Position numbers and translations under genes: made by a program. From Bacteroidales bacterium (GTDB lineage: Bacteria > Bacteroidota > Bacteroidia > Bacteroidales > UBA932), in the NCBI GenBank assembly GCA_017398335.1, contig JAFQGK010000018.1, forward strand, positions 62,001 to 126,000: a stretch of 64,000 bases of DNA, given 5' to 3'. How positions within the stretch are numbered: the first letter of the stretch is position 1; every line of letters begins with the position of its first letter. Shown here piece after piece: positions 41,709-49,978 of this stretch. The notes under the pieces are model-generated. The model saw only the letters and a list, made by a program, of their open reading frames with translations. It had not been told where the DNA came from and ran no database searches.

Positions 41709-44700
41709 ATGAGGAAATACAACGTAATATTCAATGTGCTGATTTTAATCCTGAGTACTGTCTCCCTGAGTGCTCAGAACCTTGCTGATCTCCCTAATAT
41801 GAGAGAAATCAAGGGAAAGAAACTATTGGAGAAGATCGTACCGAAGCAGAATCCGAAGGATGGTCTTTGGGGATATGTGAATCAGGAAGACAAGTTTAGT
41901 GTAAGGCCGATTTTTACCGATGCTTGTCAGTATGAAGGCAAGGTCGCAAGAATCAGTCTGGCGCATAAATGGGGTGCTATTAATGAAAAAGGTCTGTTTC
42001 AGATTCTTCCGATATATGAGGCATTGGAGCCGTTCTCAGAAGATAGTCTTGCTGTCTTTAAGATAAATGGCAAATACGGAATTATAAATGCCAAGGGTGG
42101 TACGGTACTGAAGCCAGTTTATGATTCGTTTGAATATACAGACTATGGCTATGTTGTAGAAAAGGACGGGCTTTTTGGCACTGTTGACAAGTTGGGAAAG
42201 CCGCTTCTGGAACCTCAATTTGAAAAGATAGAATTACTTGATAAGCAGAAAGGCATTTCACATATCCGAAAGGGCGGTAAGTGGGGTGTGATGTCTGACG
42301 GACGTGACGTTCTTACTATCAAATGGGATGCTCCTATTACTTTCCTGCAAAGTGGAACGGGAAATCTTCCGGATTTGTATCTTGCTAAGCAGAATGGATC
42401 TTTAGGTGTCGTTTCTCTTTATGGAGATTATGTCGTTCAGCCGATATATGATAATATAGAATTATCCACTTCTGGAGACTATTACATAACGTCTGATAAG
42501 CATAAGTATGGTGCCCTATCCCTCAATATGGCAGAGATTTTCCCTGCTATAATGGATACGAAACCGTTTTTGGGTGAAAATATATTTAAAGTCCACGATG
42601 ATGGCCGGTTTTATTGTGCGAATGTCAAGGGGGCGATAGACTTCGATAAATGCGCGGATCTATATCAGCTTTTCAAACCAGAGGAGTATATAACCACTAA
42701 ATATTTTCCGCAATGGGCAAAAACGCATGTTATAGAAGAGAACCTGCTGTCTCGTCAGGATCGATTGGATAAGGCTGCGACTGTCTGTGACAAAATGATG
42801 CGCTATGATTACGATGTTAAAGCGGCATCTATGGATAAAGAAATTCCCTCAGGATTTAGATTGCATTTTCCAGAAAGTTGGAATGAAAAGTACGGCATAA
42901 TGAAAAAAGGTGTCTTCAGCAAGACATCGCAGAGCGGAATTCTATATAGGGCATATGAAGATACTGAAAATAATGTGACTTTGGAATATAATCCATATAG
43001 GTCTGAGTATGTCATAAAAGTGGATGATTGTAGTTTTTCAATGCAGGATGTTGTCCGTAAGTTCAATATTAAGGAGTTTGTCGGATTCTATCCAAAAGAA
43101 TATGCAAGGGTGAATGAAAGTGAAATCATGGTCAACTTTGCCTTTGTCCGTTCGGCTAACGATGTTGCCACACCGCTGATAGAAACAGAAGCATATATGC
43201 TCCCTCTCTCTGCATATCCTGTGAAGGTTTACAATGGACCTCAAAATCCTTCATTAGAAACTTCTGCAGTAATTACTTTCTCCCTAGACAGCCTTAAGGC
43301 TACGTCATGTTTAGAACTGGTATCGGGAATTAAGCTTGATCTAGTATTCTCAAGATTCGGGGGATTCTATACTCGTTCCGATGCTAGGATACTCGCAGAT
43401 AAAGACTCTCCACTGAAAAAATATGATAGGCATGGAAGACTGGATTGGGAGTATAGACCACCTTATAATGAGGTGTATTACGATATTGAAGAAACCGAGA
43501 ATTACATATATATATGCGGTAGTGTCAATGATGGAAATAAGGAAATGCCTATAGTGCGACAGCTAAGCAAACGTGGCAAGTCAGAACGTGTTTTGCATGG
43601 CACCAGTGATAATGCCAGATATACAGGAATATTATGTGATAATTATATCCTGTATGTCAGTACGACATTTCTTAAGAATACGCCGTCTTATGGCAGAGAT
43701 TATTATCCGGTATATTGTCTTGATCAGATGAACGATAATGTCGGGGTATGGTATAAATGCATATGGGAAGATTGGGGAACAGGAAAGGTTGGTGGAATGG
43801 GTTTGACGGACATGAATGGTACCTGGCTTCAGACACCGAATCTTTCGGAACAGGTAAGTTCTGCTTTTGACTGGGAGTTCGGCCGCTTCTCAGGTGATGA
43901 TAATTATCTGGTAGTAAGGCATATGGGTAATTTCGGACTTGTCGGAAGGGACGGAAGCATGTTGATCGATCCTAAATATGAACTTTTGGAAACTCTGGAT
44001 AATCCTCAATATTTTAGAGGACGATTTAATGGATATTATGGAGTTGTTGATATTAATGATAGGGTTATTGTTCCATTTGAATATTCATATGTAGGAAGTA
44101 TGAGTGAAGATATTATTGTTGTTTCAAAAGACGGGCTATACGGCTGTTATGACAAAAATGGAAAAATGACGGTTCCTATGGAATATGAGGAGATAAGGGA
44201 GTATGTGGATGGAATGGCTCGTATACGATTCAAGAAACGTTTTGGATTCATCGATAAGAAAGGAGAAACCGTCGTTGCACCATTCTCTGACGAGGTGGAG
44301 AATTTCTCTGAAGGTTTTACTTTGGTGACTATCAAAGGAAAGAAGGGATTTGTCTCATTCTCCGGTGATTGGATCGCAGCTCCTATGTATGATGACGGAA
44401 AGAATTTCTCAGCTGGTCTTGCTCCATTGTCTCAATCCGGTAAATATGGCTATATAGACAAGTCAGGTAACTTCGTTATACCTATGCAGTTCAATAATGC
44501 TTTGGAGTTTGATGTGGCTTCTGGTCTTGCATGTGTCGCTACGGCTGGGAAGTGGGGAATTATCAACACTTCTGGAATGACTGTCATCCCTATGGAATTC
44601 GATAAGGTGGAGATTTGTACCGATGGCTATGTCTATGTTGAGAAAAATGGTAAATGTGGCATTTATTCTCATAGAGGGAAAGTCATTTTTGAACCTATAT

Positions 44701-44846
44701 GTGATAGCATTGAGCGTCTTAAAGGAGGCAAGCTTTTCCGCCATGGTGTTGCTAATGCACGTTTGGATGGTAATAGAATAAAGATTGATGAGTATGGAAA
44801 TATTATTCATCAATATACGATGTTGACAGATGTACAACCAAAATAA
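41709..44846 (+). CDS. Exported WG-repeat protein
   Basis: 1045 residues with a signal peptide (1-22, LILILSTVSLSAQ). WG repeats, a (K/L)(W/Y/F)G(V/I/Y) unit of about 40-50 residues, form two blocks: residues about 50-290 (KWGAINEKG, KYGIINAKG, LFGTVDKLG, KWGVMSDG, SLGVVSLYG) and about 730-1035 (NFGLVGRDG, YYGVVDIN, LYGCYDKNG, RFGFIDKKG, KYGYIDKSG, KWGIINTSG, KCGIYSHRG). The 440 residues between are a different, unrecognised domain. WG arrays are thought to form beta-propeller-like binding surfaces. Confidence 0.85.
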   Translation: MRKYNVIFNVLILILSTVSLSAQNLADLPNMREIKGKKLLEKIVPKQNPKDGLWGYVNQEDKFSVRPIFTDACQYEGKVARISLAHKWGAINEKGLFQILPIYEALEPFSEDSLAVFKINGKYGIINAKGGTVLKPVYDSFEYTDYGYVVEKDGLFGTVDKLGKPLLEPQFEKIELLDKQKGISHIRKGGKWGVMSDGRDVLTIKWDAPITFLQSGTGNLPDLYLAKQNGSLGVVSLYGDYVVQPIYDNIELSTSGDYYITSDKHKYGALSLNMAEIFPAIMDTKPFLGENIFKVHDDGRFYCANVKGAIDFDKCADLYQLFKPEEYITTKYFPQWAKTHVIEENLLSRQDRLDKAATVCDKMMRYDYDVKAASMDKEIPSGFRLHFPESWNEKYGIMKKGVFSKTSQSGILYRAYEDTENNVTLEYNPYRSEYVIKVDDCSFSMQDVVRKFNIKEFVGFYPKEYARVNESEIMVNFAFVRSANDVATPLIETEAYMLPLSAYPVKVYNGPQNPSLETSAVITFSLDSLKATSCLELVSGIKLDLVFSRFGGFYTRSDARILADKDSPLKKYDRHGRLDWEYRPPYNEVYYDIEETENYIYICGSVNDGNKEMPIVRQLSKRGKSERVLHGTSDNARYTGILCDNYILYVSTTFLKNTPSYGRDYYPVYCLDQMNDNVGVWYKCIWEDWGTGKVGGMGLTDMNGTWLQTPNLSEQVSSAFDWEFGRFSGDDNYLVVRHMGNFGLVGRDGSMLIDPKYELLETLDNPQYFRGRFNGYYGVVDINDRVIVPFEYSYVGSMSEDIIVVSKDGLYGCYDKNGKMTVPMEYEEIREYVDGMARIRFKKRFGFIDKKGETVVAPFSDEVENFSEGFTLVTIKGKKGFVSFSGDWIAAPMYDDGKNFSAGLAPLSQSGKYGYIDKSGNFVIPMQFNNALEFDVASGLACVATAGKWGIINTSGMTVIPMEFDKVEICTDGYVYVEKNGKCGIYSHRGKVIFEPICDSIERLKGGKLFRHGVANARLDGNRIKIDEYGNIIHQYTMLTDVQPK

Positions 44847-44879
44847 ATCTTATTATTAACTTTTAAAAACAAAAGCATT

Positions 44880-45569
44880 ATGAAAAAGATTCTTTTATTT
44901 GTAGCTGCGATGTTCGCAGGTGTATCAATGTCAGCCCAACTTAAGGGTGACATGAGCATTTCTGGTAATTTCCTGTTTGATACAGGTAAAACAGTTGCCA
45001 CTACTAAAGCAGGTTCGACAACAAGCACAGACAAGACTCCACAGCCGCTTCAGTTTGGTGCTGGAGTATCCTTCGGATATTTTGTTGCAGAGAATTGTGA
45101 GATTAACCTCGGTCTTGGTTATGATCTGACAAGAAAGTGGCTCAACTATGCGGATACAGATGCCAATAAGAAACACTATGATTTTACAAACGGATTTTCT
45201 TTGACACCTGGCTTCAAGTATTATGTGTCGCTTGTAGACGATGTTTTCTACTATACACCTAATGTGTATCTCGGCTTAGGTTTCAATTTCGGAAAGACAC
45301 ATACAAGCGATACAGAGACTACCAAGAAGGAGAATCTTCCTTTTGTTTTCAGTGCAGGTCTTGATGTCGCATCATTTGAAATCAAACCTAGCTATAATGT
45401 GGGTATTACATTCAGCCTTGGTGGAATCTATTACACAAACAGCACTGTAAAGTATGAAATTGGCTCCGGTGATAACCTTATAAAGTTCAAGTCAACAGAA
45501 AGCAATTTCAATATCAGTCTTGACGACTTCTTCACACCTAAGATCGGTGTCAAGTTCTACTTCTTTTAA
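44880..45569 (+). CDS. Outer-membrane beta-barrel protein
   Basis: 229 residues; signal peptide MKKILLFVAAMFAGVSMSAQ, then strands with alternating hydrophobic residues: MSISGNFLFDTG, FGAGVSFGYFVAENCEINLGLGYDL, TPGFKYYVSLVDDVFYYTPNVYLGLGFNFG, ending FTPKIGVKFYFF with the C-terminal Phe typical of BAM substrates. Eight to ten strands are expected. Codon use is more biased than in the preceding genes, suggesting strong expression. Last gene of the array (33-base gap after the WG gene), closed by a terminator. Confidence 0.85.
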   Translation: MKKILLFVAAMFAGVSMSAQLKGDMSISGNFLFDTGKTVATTKAGSTTSTDKTPQPLQFGAGVSFGYFVAENCEINLGLGYDLTRKWLNYADTDANKKHYDFTNGFSLTPGFKYYVSLVDDVFYYTPNVYLGLGFNFGKTHTSDTETTKKENLPFVFSAGLDVASFEIKPSYNVGITFSLGGIYYTNSTVKYEIGSGDNLIKFKSTESNFNISLDDFFTPKIGVKFYFF

Positions 45570-45598
45570 TAGTGTAGCATCATAAGACTTGATTACAC

Positions 45599-45636
45599 GA
45601 AGAAGCCGACCCATTCGAGTCGGCTTCTTCCTTTTA
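45599..45636 (+). terminator. Rho-independent terminator closing the signalling array
   Basis: Perfect 12-base arms (45599-45610 and 45619-45630), 8-base loop, then CTTTTATATT. Lies between the barrel gene and the convergent sdhC and may act in both directions, although the minus-strand T-tract is poor. Confidence 0.85.
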
Positions 45637-45654
45637 TATTTCTTATGTCTGTTC

Positions 45655-46347
45655 TTAGCAGCATCCGCAGCAGCAGTTTGCCTGAACGAATGCGTTTACA
45701 GCTACAGCGATGAAGCCGAGAACGATGATTGCTACGAAAGCGTATCCGATGTAGGTGAGTCTCTTCTCCCAGATCTTGTTGCTGAAGCCGATTGTCTGGA
45801 ATGCGCTCCAGAAACCGTGGCAAAGGTGGAAGCCGAGTGCGCAGAACCATACGATGTAGATGAGAAGCATCCACCAGTTCTGGAATGTAGCCTCAAGGAG
45901 TGCGTAAGGGTTTTCTGCATGCTCACCCATGAACTCGTTCAACTGCATTTTTGCCCAGAAATGGTTGAGGTGGAATGCGAGAAGACCGAGAACGATGATT
46001 CCGAGAACGAACATATTCTTTGATGCCCAAGATTCAGCCTTAGCCTTGCTTGCCACTTCATATCGGTTGTAGCCGCCACGTGCCTTCATGTTACCTGCAG
46101 TAAGGATGATGGCATAAACGATGTGTACGAGGAAACCTGCAGCAAGTACAGGGACCATGATTGTCACGATAGGAAGTGCCATGAAGTCACATCCTGCCTG
46201 GAAAAGTCCGTCAGCAGCACCATACTTGCCTGTGAAAGAGTCGATCACAGAGAAGAAGTTGATGGTCATGTGAAGGAGAAGGAATACAATAAGGAACAGG
46301 CCGCTTATACTCATGATAAGCTTCTTGGTAATTGAAGAAAGTGCCAT
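45655..46347 (-). CDS. sdhC: Succinate dehydrogenase/fumarate reductase cytochrome b subunit
   Basis: 230 residues from ATG 46347 with five membrane spans, matching the b558-type di-heme subunit of Bacteroidota and Epsilonproteobacteria. His residues in the spans (LLLHMTINFFS, GFLVHIVYAII, LLAFHLNHFW, ALGFHLCHGFWSAFQ) are the heme ligands. It anchors the flavoprotein and iron-sulfur subunits in the inner membrane. Odd features: sdhA and sdhB are not downstream as usual, because a terminator and the convergent barrel gene follow, and the C-terminus is NCCCGCC, five Cys in seven residues. Confidence 0.92.
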   Translation of the reverse strand: MALSSITKKLIMSISGLFLIVFLLLHMTINFFSVIDSFTGKYGAADGLFQAGCDFMALPIVTIMVPVLAAGFLVHIVYAIILTAGNMKARGGYNRYEVASKAKAESWASKNMFVLGIIVLGLLAFHLNHFWAKMQLNEFMGEHAENPYALLEATFQNWWMLLIYIVWFCALGFHLCHGFWSAFQTIGFSNKIWEKRLTYIGYAFVAIIVLGFIAVAVNAFVQANCCCGCC

Positions 46348-46402
46348 AGTTGTTATAATATTTACAGTTAATAATCCAATCGGAATTATCCATTCTATCG
46401 TG

Positions 46403-46410
46403 CAAAGATA
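46403..46410 (-). promoter_or_regulatory. -7 element for sdhC
   Basis: TATCTTTG on the minus strand, 55 bases before the sdhC ATG, fits the consensus. Confidence 0.45.
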
Positions 46411-46419
46411 TATTCTTTC

Positions 46420-46450
46420 TTGCAAGTTTCATAATAATTCGATACTTTTG
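46420..46450 (+). promoter_or_regulatory. Promoter for pyrH-frr
   Basis: TTG at 46420-46422 and TACTTTTG at 46443-46450, spaced 20 bases, 31 bases before the pyrH ATG. Confidence 0.5.
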
Positions 46451-46480
46451 TTTGCTTGAAAATTTAAACGGAACACAGTT

Positions 46481-47191
46481 ATGGGTGCATATAAGAGAGT
46501 TCTTCTGAAACTCAGTGGCGAAAGTCTTGGAGGCCCTTCGGGAAAGGGTATTGATGAAAACTGGCTTGCTGCATATGCTGAAGAAGTTGCAGAAGCGGTA
46601 AGGAACGGTCTTCAGGTGGCGATTGTCATCGGTGGAGGAAACATATTCAGAGGCCTGCAGGGAGTGGGAAAAGGATTTGACAGGGTCAACGGAGACAAGA
46701 TGGGAATGCTTGCAACTGTCATTAACTCACTGGGCCTTGCTATGGCGATCCGTTCTGCTGGAGTTGAGGCGGAAGTGTTTACGGCAACACCTATGATGCC
46801 TGTAGCACGTTATTATATGAGAGATGATGCCGTTGCTGTCATGGAGAAAGGCGGTGTCGCCCTCATTGCCGGCGGCACAGGAAACCCATATTTCACGACT
46901 GATTCCGGAGCTGCATTGAGAGCTCTGGAAATCGGTGCGGATGCTCTTCTTAAGGGCACCAGAGTAGATGGTGTGTATACAGCTGATCCTGAAAAGGACC
47001 CGACTGCCGTCAAATATGACGAACTGACCTTCGACAAGGCTATCGAGGACCGTCTCAAGGTGATGGATCAGACGGCTTTCGCTCTATGCCGCGAAGGAAA
47101 TATGCCGATCATTGTATTCGATATGAATCAGAAAGGCAATCTTACCAGCCTTGTAAAAGGTGAGAAGGTAGGAACTCTCGTTCATGTATAA
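46481..47191 (+). CDS. pyrH: UMP kinase
   Basis: 236 residues of the amino acid kinase fold; phosphorylates UMP to UDP with ATP. Seen: YKRVLLKLSGESLGG, VAIVIGGGNIFRG, DKMGMLATVINSLGLA, LIAGGTGNPYFTTDSGAALRALEI, KGTRVDGVYTADP. Usually hexameric and regulated by GTP and UTP. Followed by frr after an 18-base gap, a conserved bacterial pairing. Confidence 0.95.
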   Translation: MGAYKRVLLKLSGESLGGPSGKGIDENWLAAYAEEVAEAVRNGLQVAIVIGGGNIFRGLQGVGKGFDRVNGDKMGMLATVINSLGLAMAIRSAGVEAEVFTATPMMPVARYYMRDDAVAVMEKGGVALIAGGTGNPYFTTDSGAALRALEIGADALLKGTRVDGVYTADPEKDPTAVKYDELTFDKAIEDRLKVMDQTAFALCREGNMPIIVFDMNQKGNLTSLVKGEKVGTLVHV

Positions 47192-47209
47192 TCTTAAAAC
47201 CACTATAGT

Positions 47210-47773
47210 ATGATTACAAAAGCTAAAGAAATTCTTGCAGGAGCGAAGGACAAGATGGCTCATGCAATCAATCACCTCGACGAGGAGCTCAAGACATATC
47301 GTGCCGGAAAGGCTAATCCGCTTGTATTCAACAATGTGATGGTTGACTACTATGGAAGCCCTACTCCTGTCCCTCAGGTGGCTTCCGTGACTACTCCGGA
47401 TGCCAAGACCCTTATGCTCCAGCCATGGGAGAAGAAGATGATTCCAGCTATCGAGAAGGCAATTCTTGATGCAAACATCGGTCTTACTCCTTCAAACAAT
47501 GGCGAGAGCATCCGTTGCACCGTACCACCTCTTACAGAGGAGCGTCGCAAGGAGCTTATCAAGAGGGCTAAGGCTGCCGGAGAGAATGCGAAGGTCAGTG
47601 TCCGCAACTCGCGTCGTGATGCTATCGAGCAGCTCAAGAAAGCTAACAAGGAAGGAATGCCTGAGGATCTTCAGAAAGAGTACGAGCAGCTTGTTCAGAA
47701 GGAGACTGATGCTTTTTCAAAGAAGGTTGATGAACTTGTTTCTTCAAAAGAGAAGGAAATAATGACAGTGTAA
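47210..47773 (+). CDS. frr: Ribosome recycling factor
   Basis: 187 residues, the standard length. Seen: HLDEELKTYRAGKANPLVFNNVMVDYYGS, VPQVASVTTPDAKTLMLQPWEK, and the helical end RKELIKRAKAAGENAKVSVRNSRRDA. Works with EF-G to split post-termination ribosomes. Only 11 bases separate its stop from the -7 element of the next operon. Confidence 0.96.
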   Translation: MITKAKEILAGAKDKMAHAINHLDEELKTYRAGKANPLVFNNVMVDYYGSPTPVPQVASVTTPDAKTLMLQPWEKKMIPAIEKAILDANIGLTPSNNGESIRCTVPPLTEERRKELIKRAKAAGENAKVSVRNSRRDAIEQLKKANKEGMPEDLQKEYEQLVQKETDAFSKKVDELVSSKEKEIMTV

Positions 47774-47784
47774 GGAAATTTTAC

Positions 47785-47792
47785 TATATTTG
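47785..47792 (+). promoter_or_regulatory. -7 element of the aromatic amino acid operon
   Basis: TATATTTG nine bases before the leader-peptide ATG. The transcript would start within a few bases of that ATG, so the leader mRNA is nearly leaderless. No clear -33 TTTG. Confidence 0.55.
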
Positions 47793-47800
47793 TTACCGTT

Positions 47801-47863
47801 ATGGGAACTTATCGATTTAGCAGCTTTGGTTTTTCTTATTTCTATTTCCAGAAAAGGGGATAG
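47801..47863 (+). CDS. Phe/Tyr-rich leader peptide (attenuator)
   Basis: A 20-codon ORF ending in TAG, in the gap before pheA. Of 20 residues, five are Phe and three are Tyr, with SYFYF as a run (codons 12-16); such density is characteristic of pheL-type control peptides. A stem TCTATTTCC (47841-47849) with GGGGATAGA (47856-47864) overlaps these codons and the stop, and a terminator follows at 47907-47934. Ribosome stalling when charged tRNA-Phe or tRNA-Tyr is scarce would alter which hairpin forms and let transcription enter the operon that makes these amino acids. Confidence 0.75.
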   Translation: MGTYRFSSFGFSYFYFQKRG

Positions 47864-47906
47864 ACCGGAAGTCGCGTATCGAAGAATATAGTATGATAGA
47901 TATAGG

Positions 47907-47936
47907 GCTGTCCGGGATTCCGGACAGCTTTTTTAT
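47907..47936 (+). terminator. Attenuator terminator before pheA
   Basis: GCTGTCCGG (47907-47915), loop GATT, CCGGACAGC (47920-47928), then six T. It stands just 10 bases before the pheA ATG, so it cannot end the frr transcript only. CCGGAA at 47865-47870 could pair with TTCCGG at 47918-47923 (or CCGGA with TCCGG at 47911-47915) as the antiterminator. Confidence 0.85.
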
Positions 47937-47945
47937 TTTAAGTTT

Positions 47946-48779
47946 ATGAATAGAAAGATAGCGATACAGGGCGTCAAAGGATGTTTTCATGAGCAGGCTG
48001 CGCGGCTCTTTTATGAGGGGCACGGGCTCGGTGCTCCGGATATTGTGGAGTGTGCGACATTCGAAGACTTGTATAAGTCGATGGATAACGGCCTGGCCGA
48101 CTCTGCCGTAATGGCTATTGAAAACACGGTGTCTGGCGGACTTCTGCCGAACTTCGAACTGCTCAGAAAATATGACCGCAAGATAAAAGGAGAGGTCTTT
48201 CAGCGTATACAGCAGAATCTGATGGCTCTTCCCGGTCAGAATATTGAGGATATAAAGGAGGTCAGGACTCATTATATGGCTATAAACCAGACCCGTGAGT
48301 TTTTCAAGGATTATCCGTGGATCAGGCTTGTGGAGTCGGAGGATACGGCGAAAAGTGCAGCTGAAGTTGCTGGCAATGGCCTCCTTGGTGTCGGTGCAGT
48401 AGCTTCGGAGCTGGCAGCTGAACTTTATGGACTGGAGATTCTGGCAGAAAGTATTGAGACTTATAAGCAGAATTTCACGAGATTCCTTATCCTTGATGAT
48501 TCGCTGGAGGTCGAGGCTGATAAGATAAACAAGGCTTCATGGTGCTTCACACTCTGCCATAAACCGGGATCTCTGGCTCACGTTCTGACAATCCTGTCAT
48601 TCTATGATATGAATCTCACAAGAATCCAGTCGCTTCCGATACCGGGCCAGGAGTGGCAGTACTTTTTCTATGTAGACATCAAGTTTGACGATTATCTCCG
48701 TTACAGGCAGGCATTTTCAGCAGTACGTCCGCTTATGGAGGATATCGATATATTGGGAGAATATGTAGCAGCAATATAA
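47946..48779 (+). CDS. pheA: Prephenate dehydratase
   Basis: 277 residues. Catalytic domain (1-180): IAIQGVKGCFHEQAA, ADSAVMAIENTVSGGLLPNFELL and a VESEDTAKSAAEVA segment (the TRF-like active site is replaced by NFTRFLIL). The ACT domain follows (about 195-275: WCFTLCHKPGSLAHVLTILSFYDMNLTRIQSLPI), where phenylalanine normally binds for feedback inhibition. Converts prephenate to phenylpyruvate. First structural gene after the attenuator. Confidence 0.95.
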   Translation: MNRKIAIQGVKGCFHEQAARLFYEGHGLGAPDIVECATFEDLYKSMDNGLADSAVMAIENTVSGGLLPNFELLRKYDRKIKGEVFQRIQQNLMALPGQNIEDIKEVRTHYMAINQTREFFKDYPWIRLVESEDTAKSAAEVAGNGLLGVGAVASELAAELYGLEILAESIETYKQNFTRFLILDDSLEVEADKINKASWCFTLCHKPGSLAHVLTILSFYDMNLTRIQSLPIPGQEWQYFFYVDIKFDDYLRYRQAFSAVRPLMEDIDILGEYVAAI

Positions 48780-48787
48780 TATCCATT

Positions 48788-49978
48788 ATGTTCATAAAAC
48801 CGGCAAAAAGGACTGAGAGTGTCCAGGAATATTATTTTTCCAGAAAACTGAAGGAAATCGCATCGATGAATGAGGCGAGAAGAGCTTCCGGGCAGGAACC
48901 GGTCATCAATCTGGGTATAGGATCACCGGATGGCATGCCTCCGGCAGAGGCAATCGAAGGACTGTGTGAGGCTGCACGGCAGCATGGGAATCATACCTAT
49001 CAGAGTTATGTGGGCATTCCTGAGTTGCGGGAGGCCTTTGCAGGATGGTATTCGAGATGGTATGGTGTAGATCTGAATCCAGCTACGGAGATTCAGCCTC
49101 TGGTAGGCTCTAAAGAGGGAATTCTTTTGATTTCGTTGGCTTTTCTGGATAAAGGCGACAAGGTTCTTGTGCCGGATCCGGGATATCCTACATATTCCTC
49201 AGCATCAAGATTGGCGGAAGCGGAGATATTGACATATGACCTGAAGGAAGAGAACGGCTGGTATCCGGACTTCGAGGAATTGGAGAAGATGGATCTTTCC
49301 GGGGTCAAGATAATGTGGACCAACTACCCCCATATGCCTACCGGCGCTCCTGCTTCAGAAACTTTGTATGCCAGGTTGGTTGAGTTCGGCAGGCAGCATA
49401 ATATATTGATATGCAACGATAACCCATATAGTTTCATTCTCAACGACCGTCCTTTGTCGATACTGGCACAGCCGGGGGCTAAGGAGTGCTGTCTGGAACT
49501 TAACTCCCTCAGCAAGGCCCATAATATGGCCGGATGGAGAATCGGTATGGTTGCAGGTAATTCTGAAATCATCTCCCAGATTCTCAAGGTAAAGAGCCAG
49601 ATGGACTCAGGAATGTTCAAGCCGCTCCAGCTGGCTGCGGTCGAAGCATTGAGGCAAGGACCCGAATGGTTCGCTGAGCTTAATGCAGAATATGCCCGCC
49701 GCCGTGTTCTGGCCGGTAATATCTTCGATCAGCTGGGGGTGGAATACGACAGGACGTCTACCGGAATGTTCCTTTGGGGAAAGGTCGGTACGTCTTCCGG
49801 TGAGGCGCTTTCCGATAGAATATTATATGATGCCGGAGTGTTCATCACACCAGGTTTCATTTTTGGCAAGAACGGGGAGGATTATGTACGTATCTCTCTT
49901 TGTGCCGCGCCGGAAACGTTGAAGAATGCAGCGGAACGTATCAGTAAGATAACAGATCTGGAAAGTACAGCGATATGA
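48788..49978 (+). CDS. Class I/II aminotransferase, probably aromatic amino acid aminotransferase
   Basis: 396-residue PLP enzyme of fold type I. Seen: INLGIGSPDGMPP, PLVGSKEGI, VPDPGYPTY, NYPHMPTGAP, NDNPYSFI, and the PLP lysine in ELNSLSKAHNMAGWRIGM. Resembles the LL-DAP aminotransferase/DapC-like branch, but position between pheA and tyrA indicates the last step to phenylalanine and tyrosine. Eight bases after pheA; overlaps tyrA by ATGA. Confidence 0.88.
   Translation: MFIKPAKRTESVQEYYFSRKLKEIASMNEARRASGQEPVINLGIGSPDGMPPAEAIEGLCEAARQHGNHTYQSYVGIPELREAFAGWYSRWYGVDLNPATEIQPLVGSKEGILLISLAFLDKGDKVLVPDPGYPTYSSASRLAEAEILTYDLKEENGWYPDFEELEKMDLSGVKIMWTNYPHMPTGAPASETLYARLVEFGRQHNILICNDNPYSFILNDRPLSILAQPGAKECCLELNSLSKAHNMAGWRIGMVAGNSEIISQILKVKSQMDSGMFKPLQLAAVEALRQGPEWFAELNAEYARRRVLAGNIFDQLGVEYDRTSTGMFLWGKVGTSSGEALSDRILYDAGVFITPGFIFGKNGEDYVRISLCAAPETLKNAAERISKITDLESTAI

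Noticed and set aside
23904-45569. Calling the array a complete type VI secretion system
   Set aside because: Only regulatory and TssR-like parts are visible; no sheath, tube, spike, baseplate or ClpV gene is in the window.
45593-46023. Long open frames antisense to sdhC
   Set aside because: They mirror the membrane-protein codons of sdhC, have no start context, and produce Cys/Glu-rich sequences without homology features.
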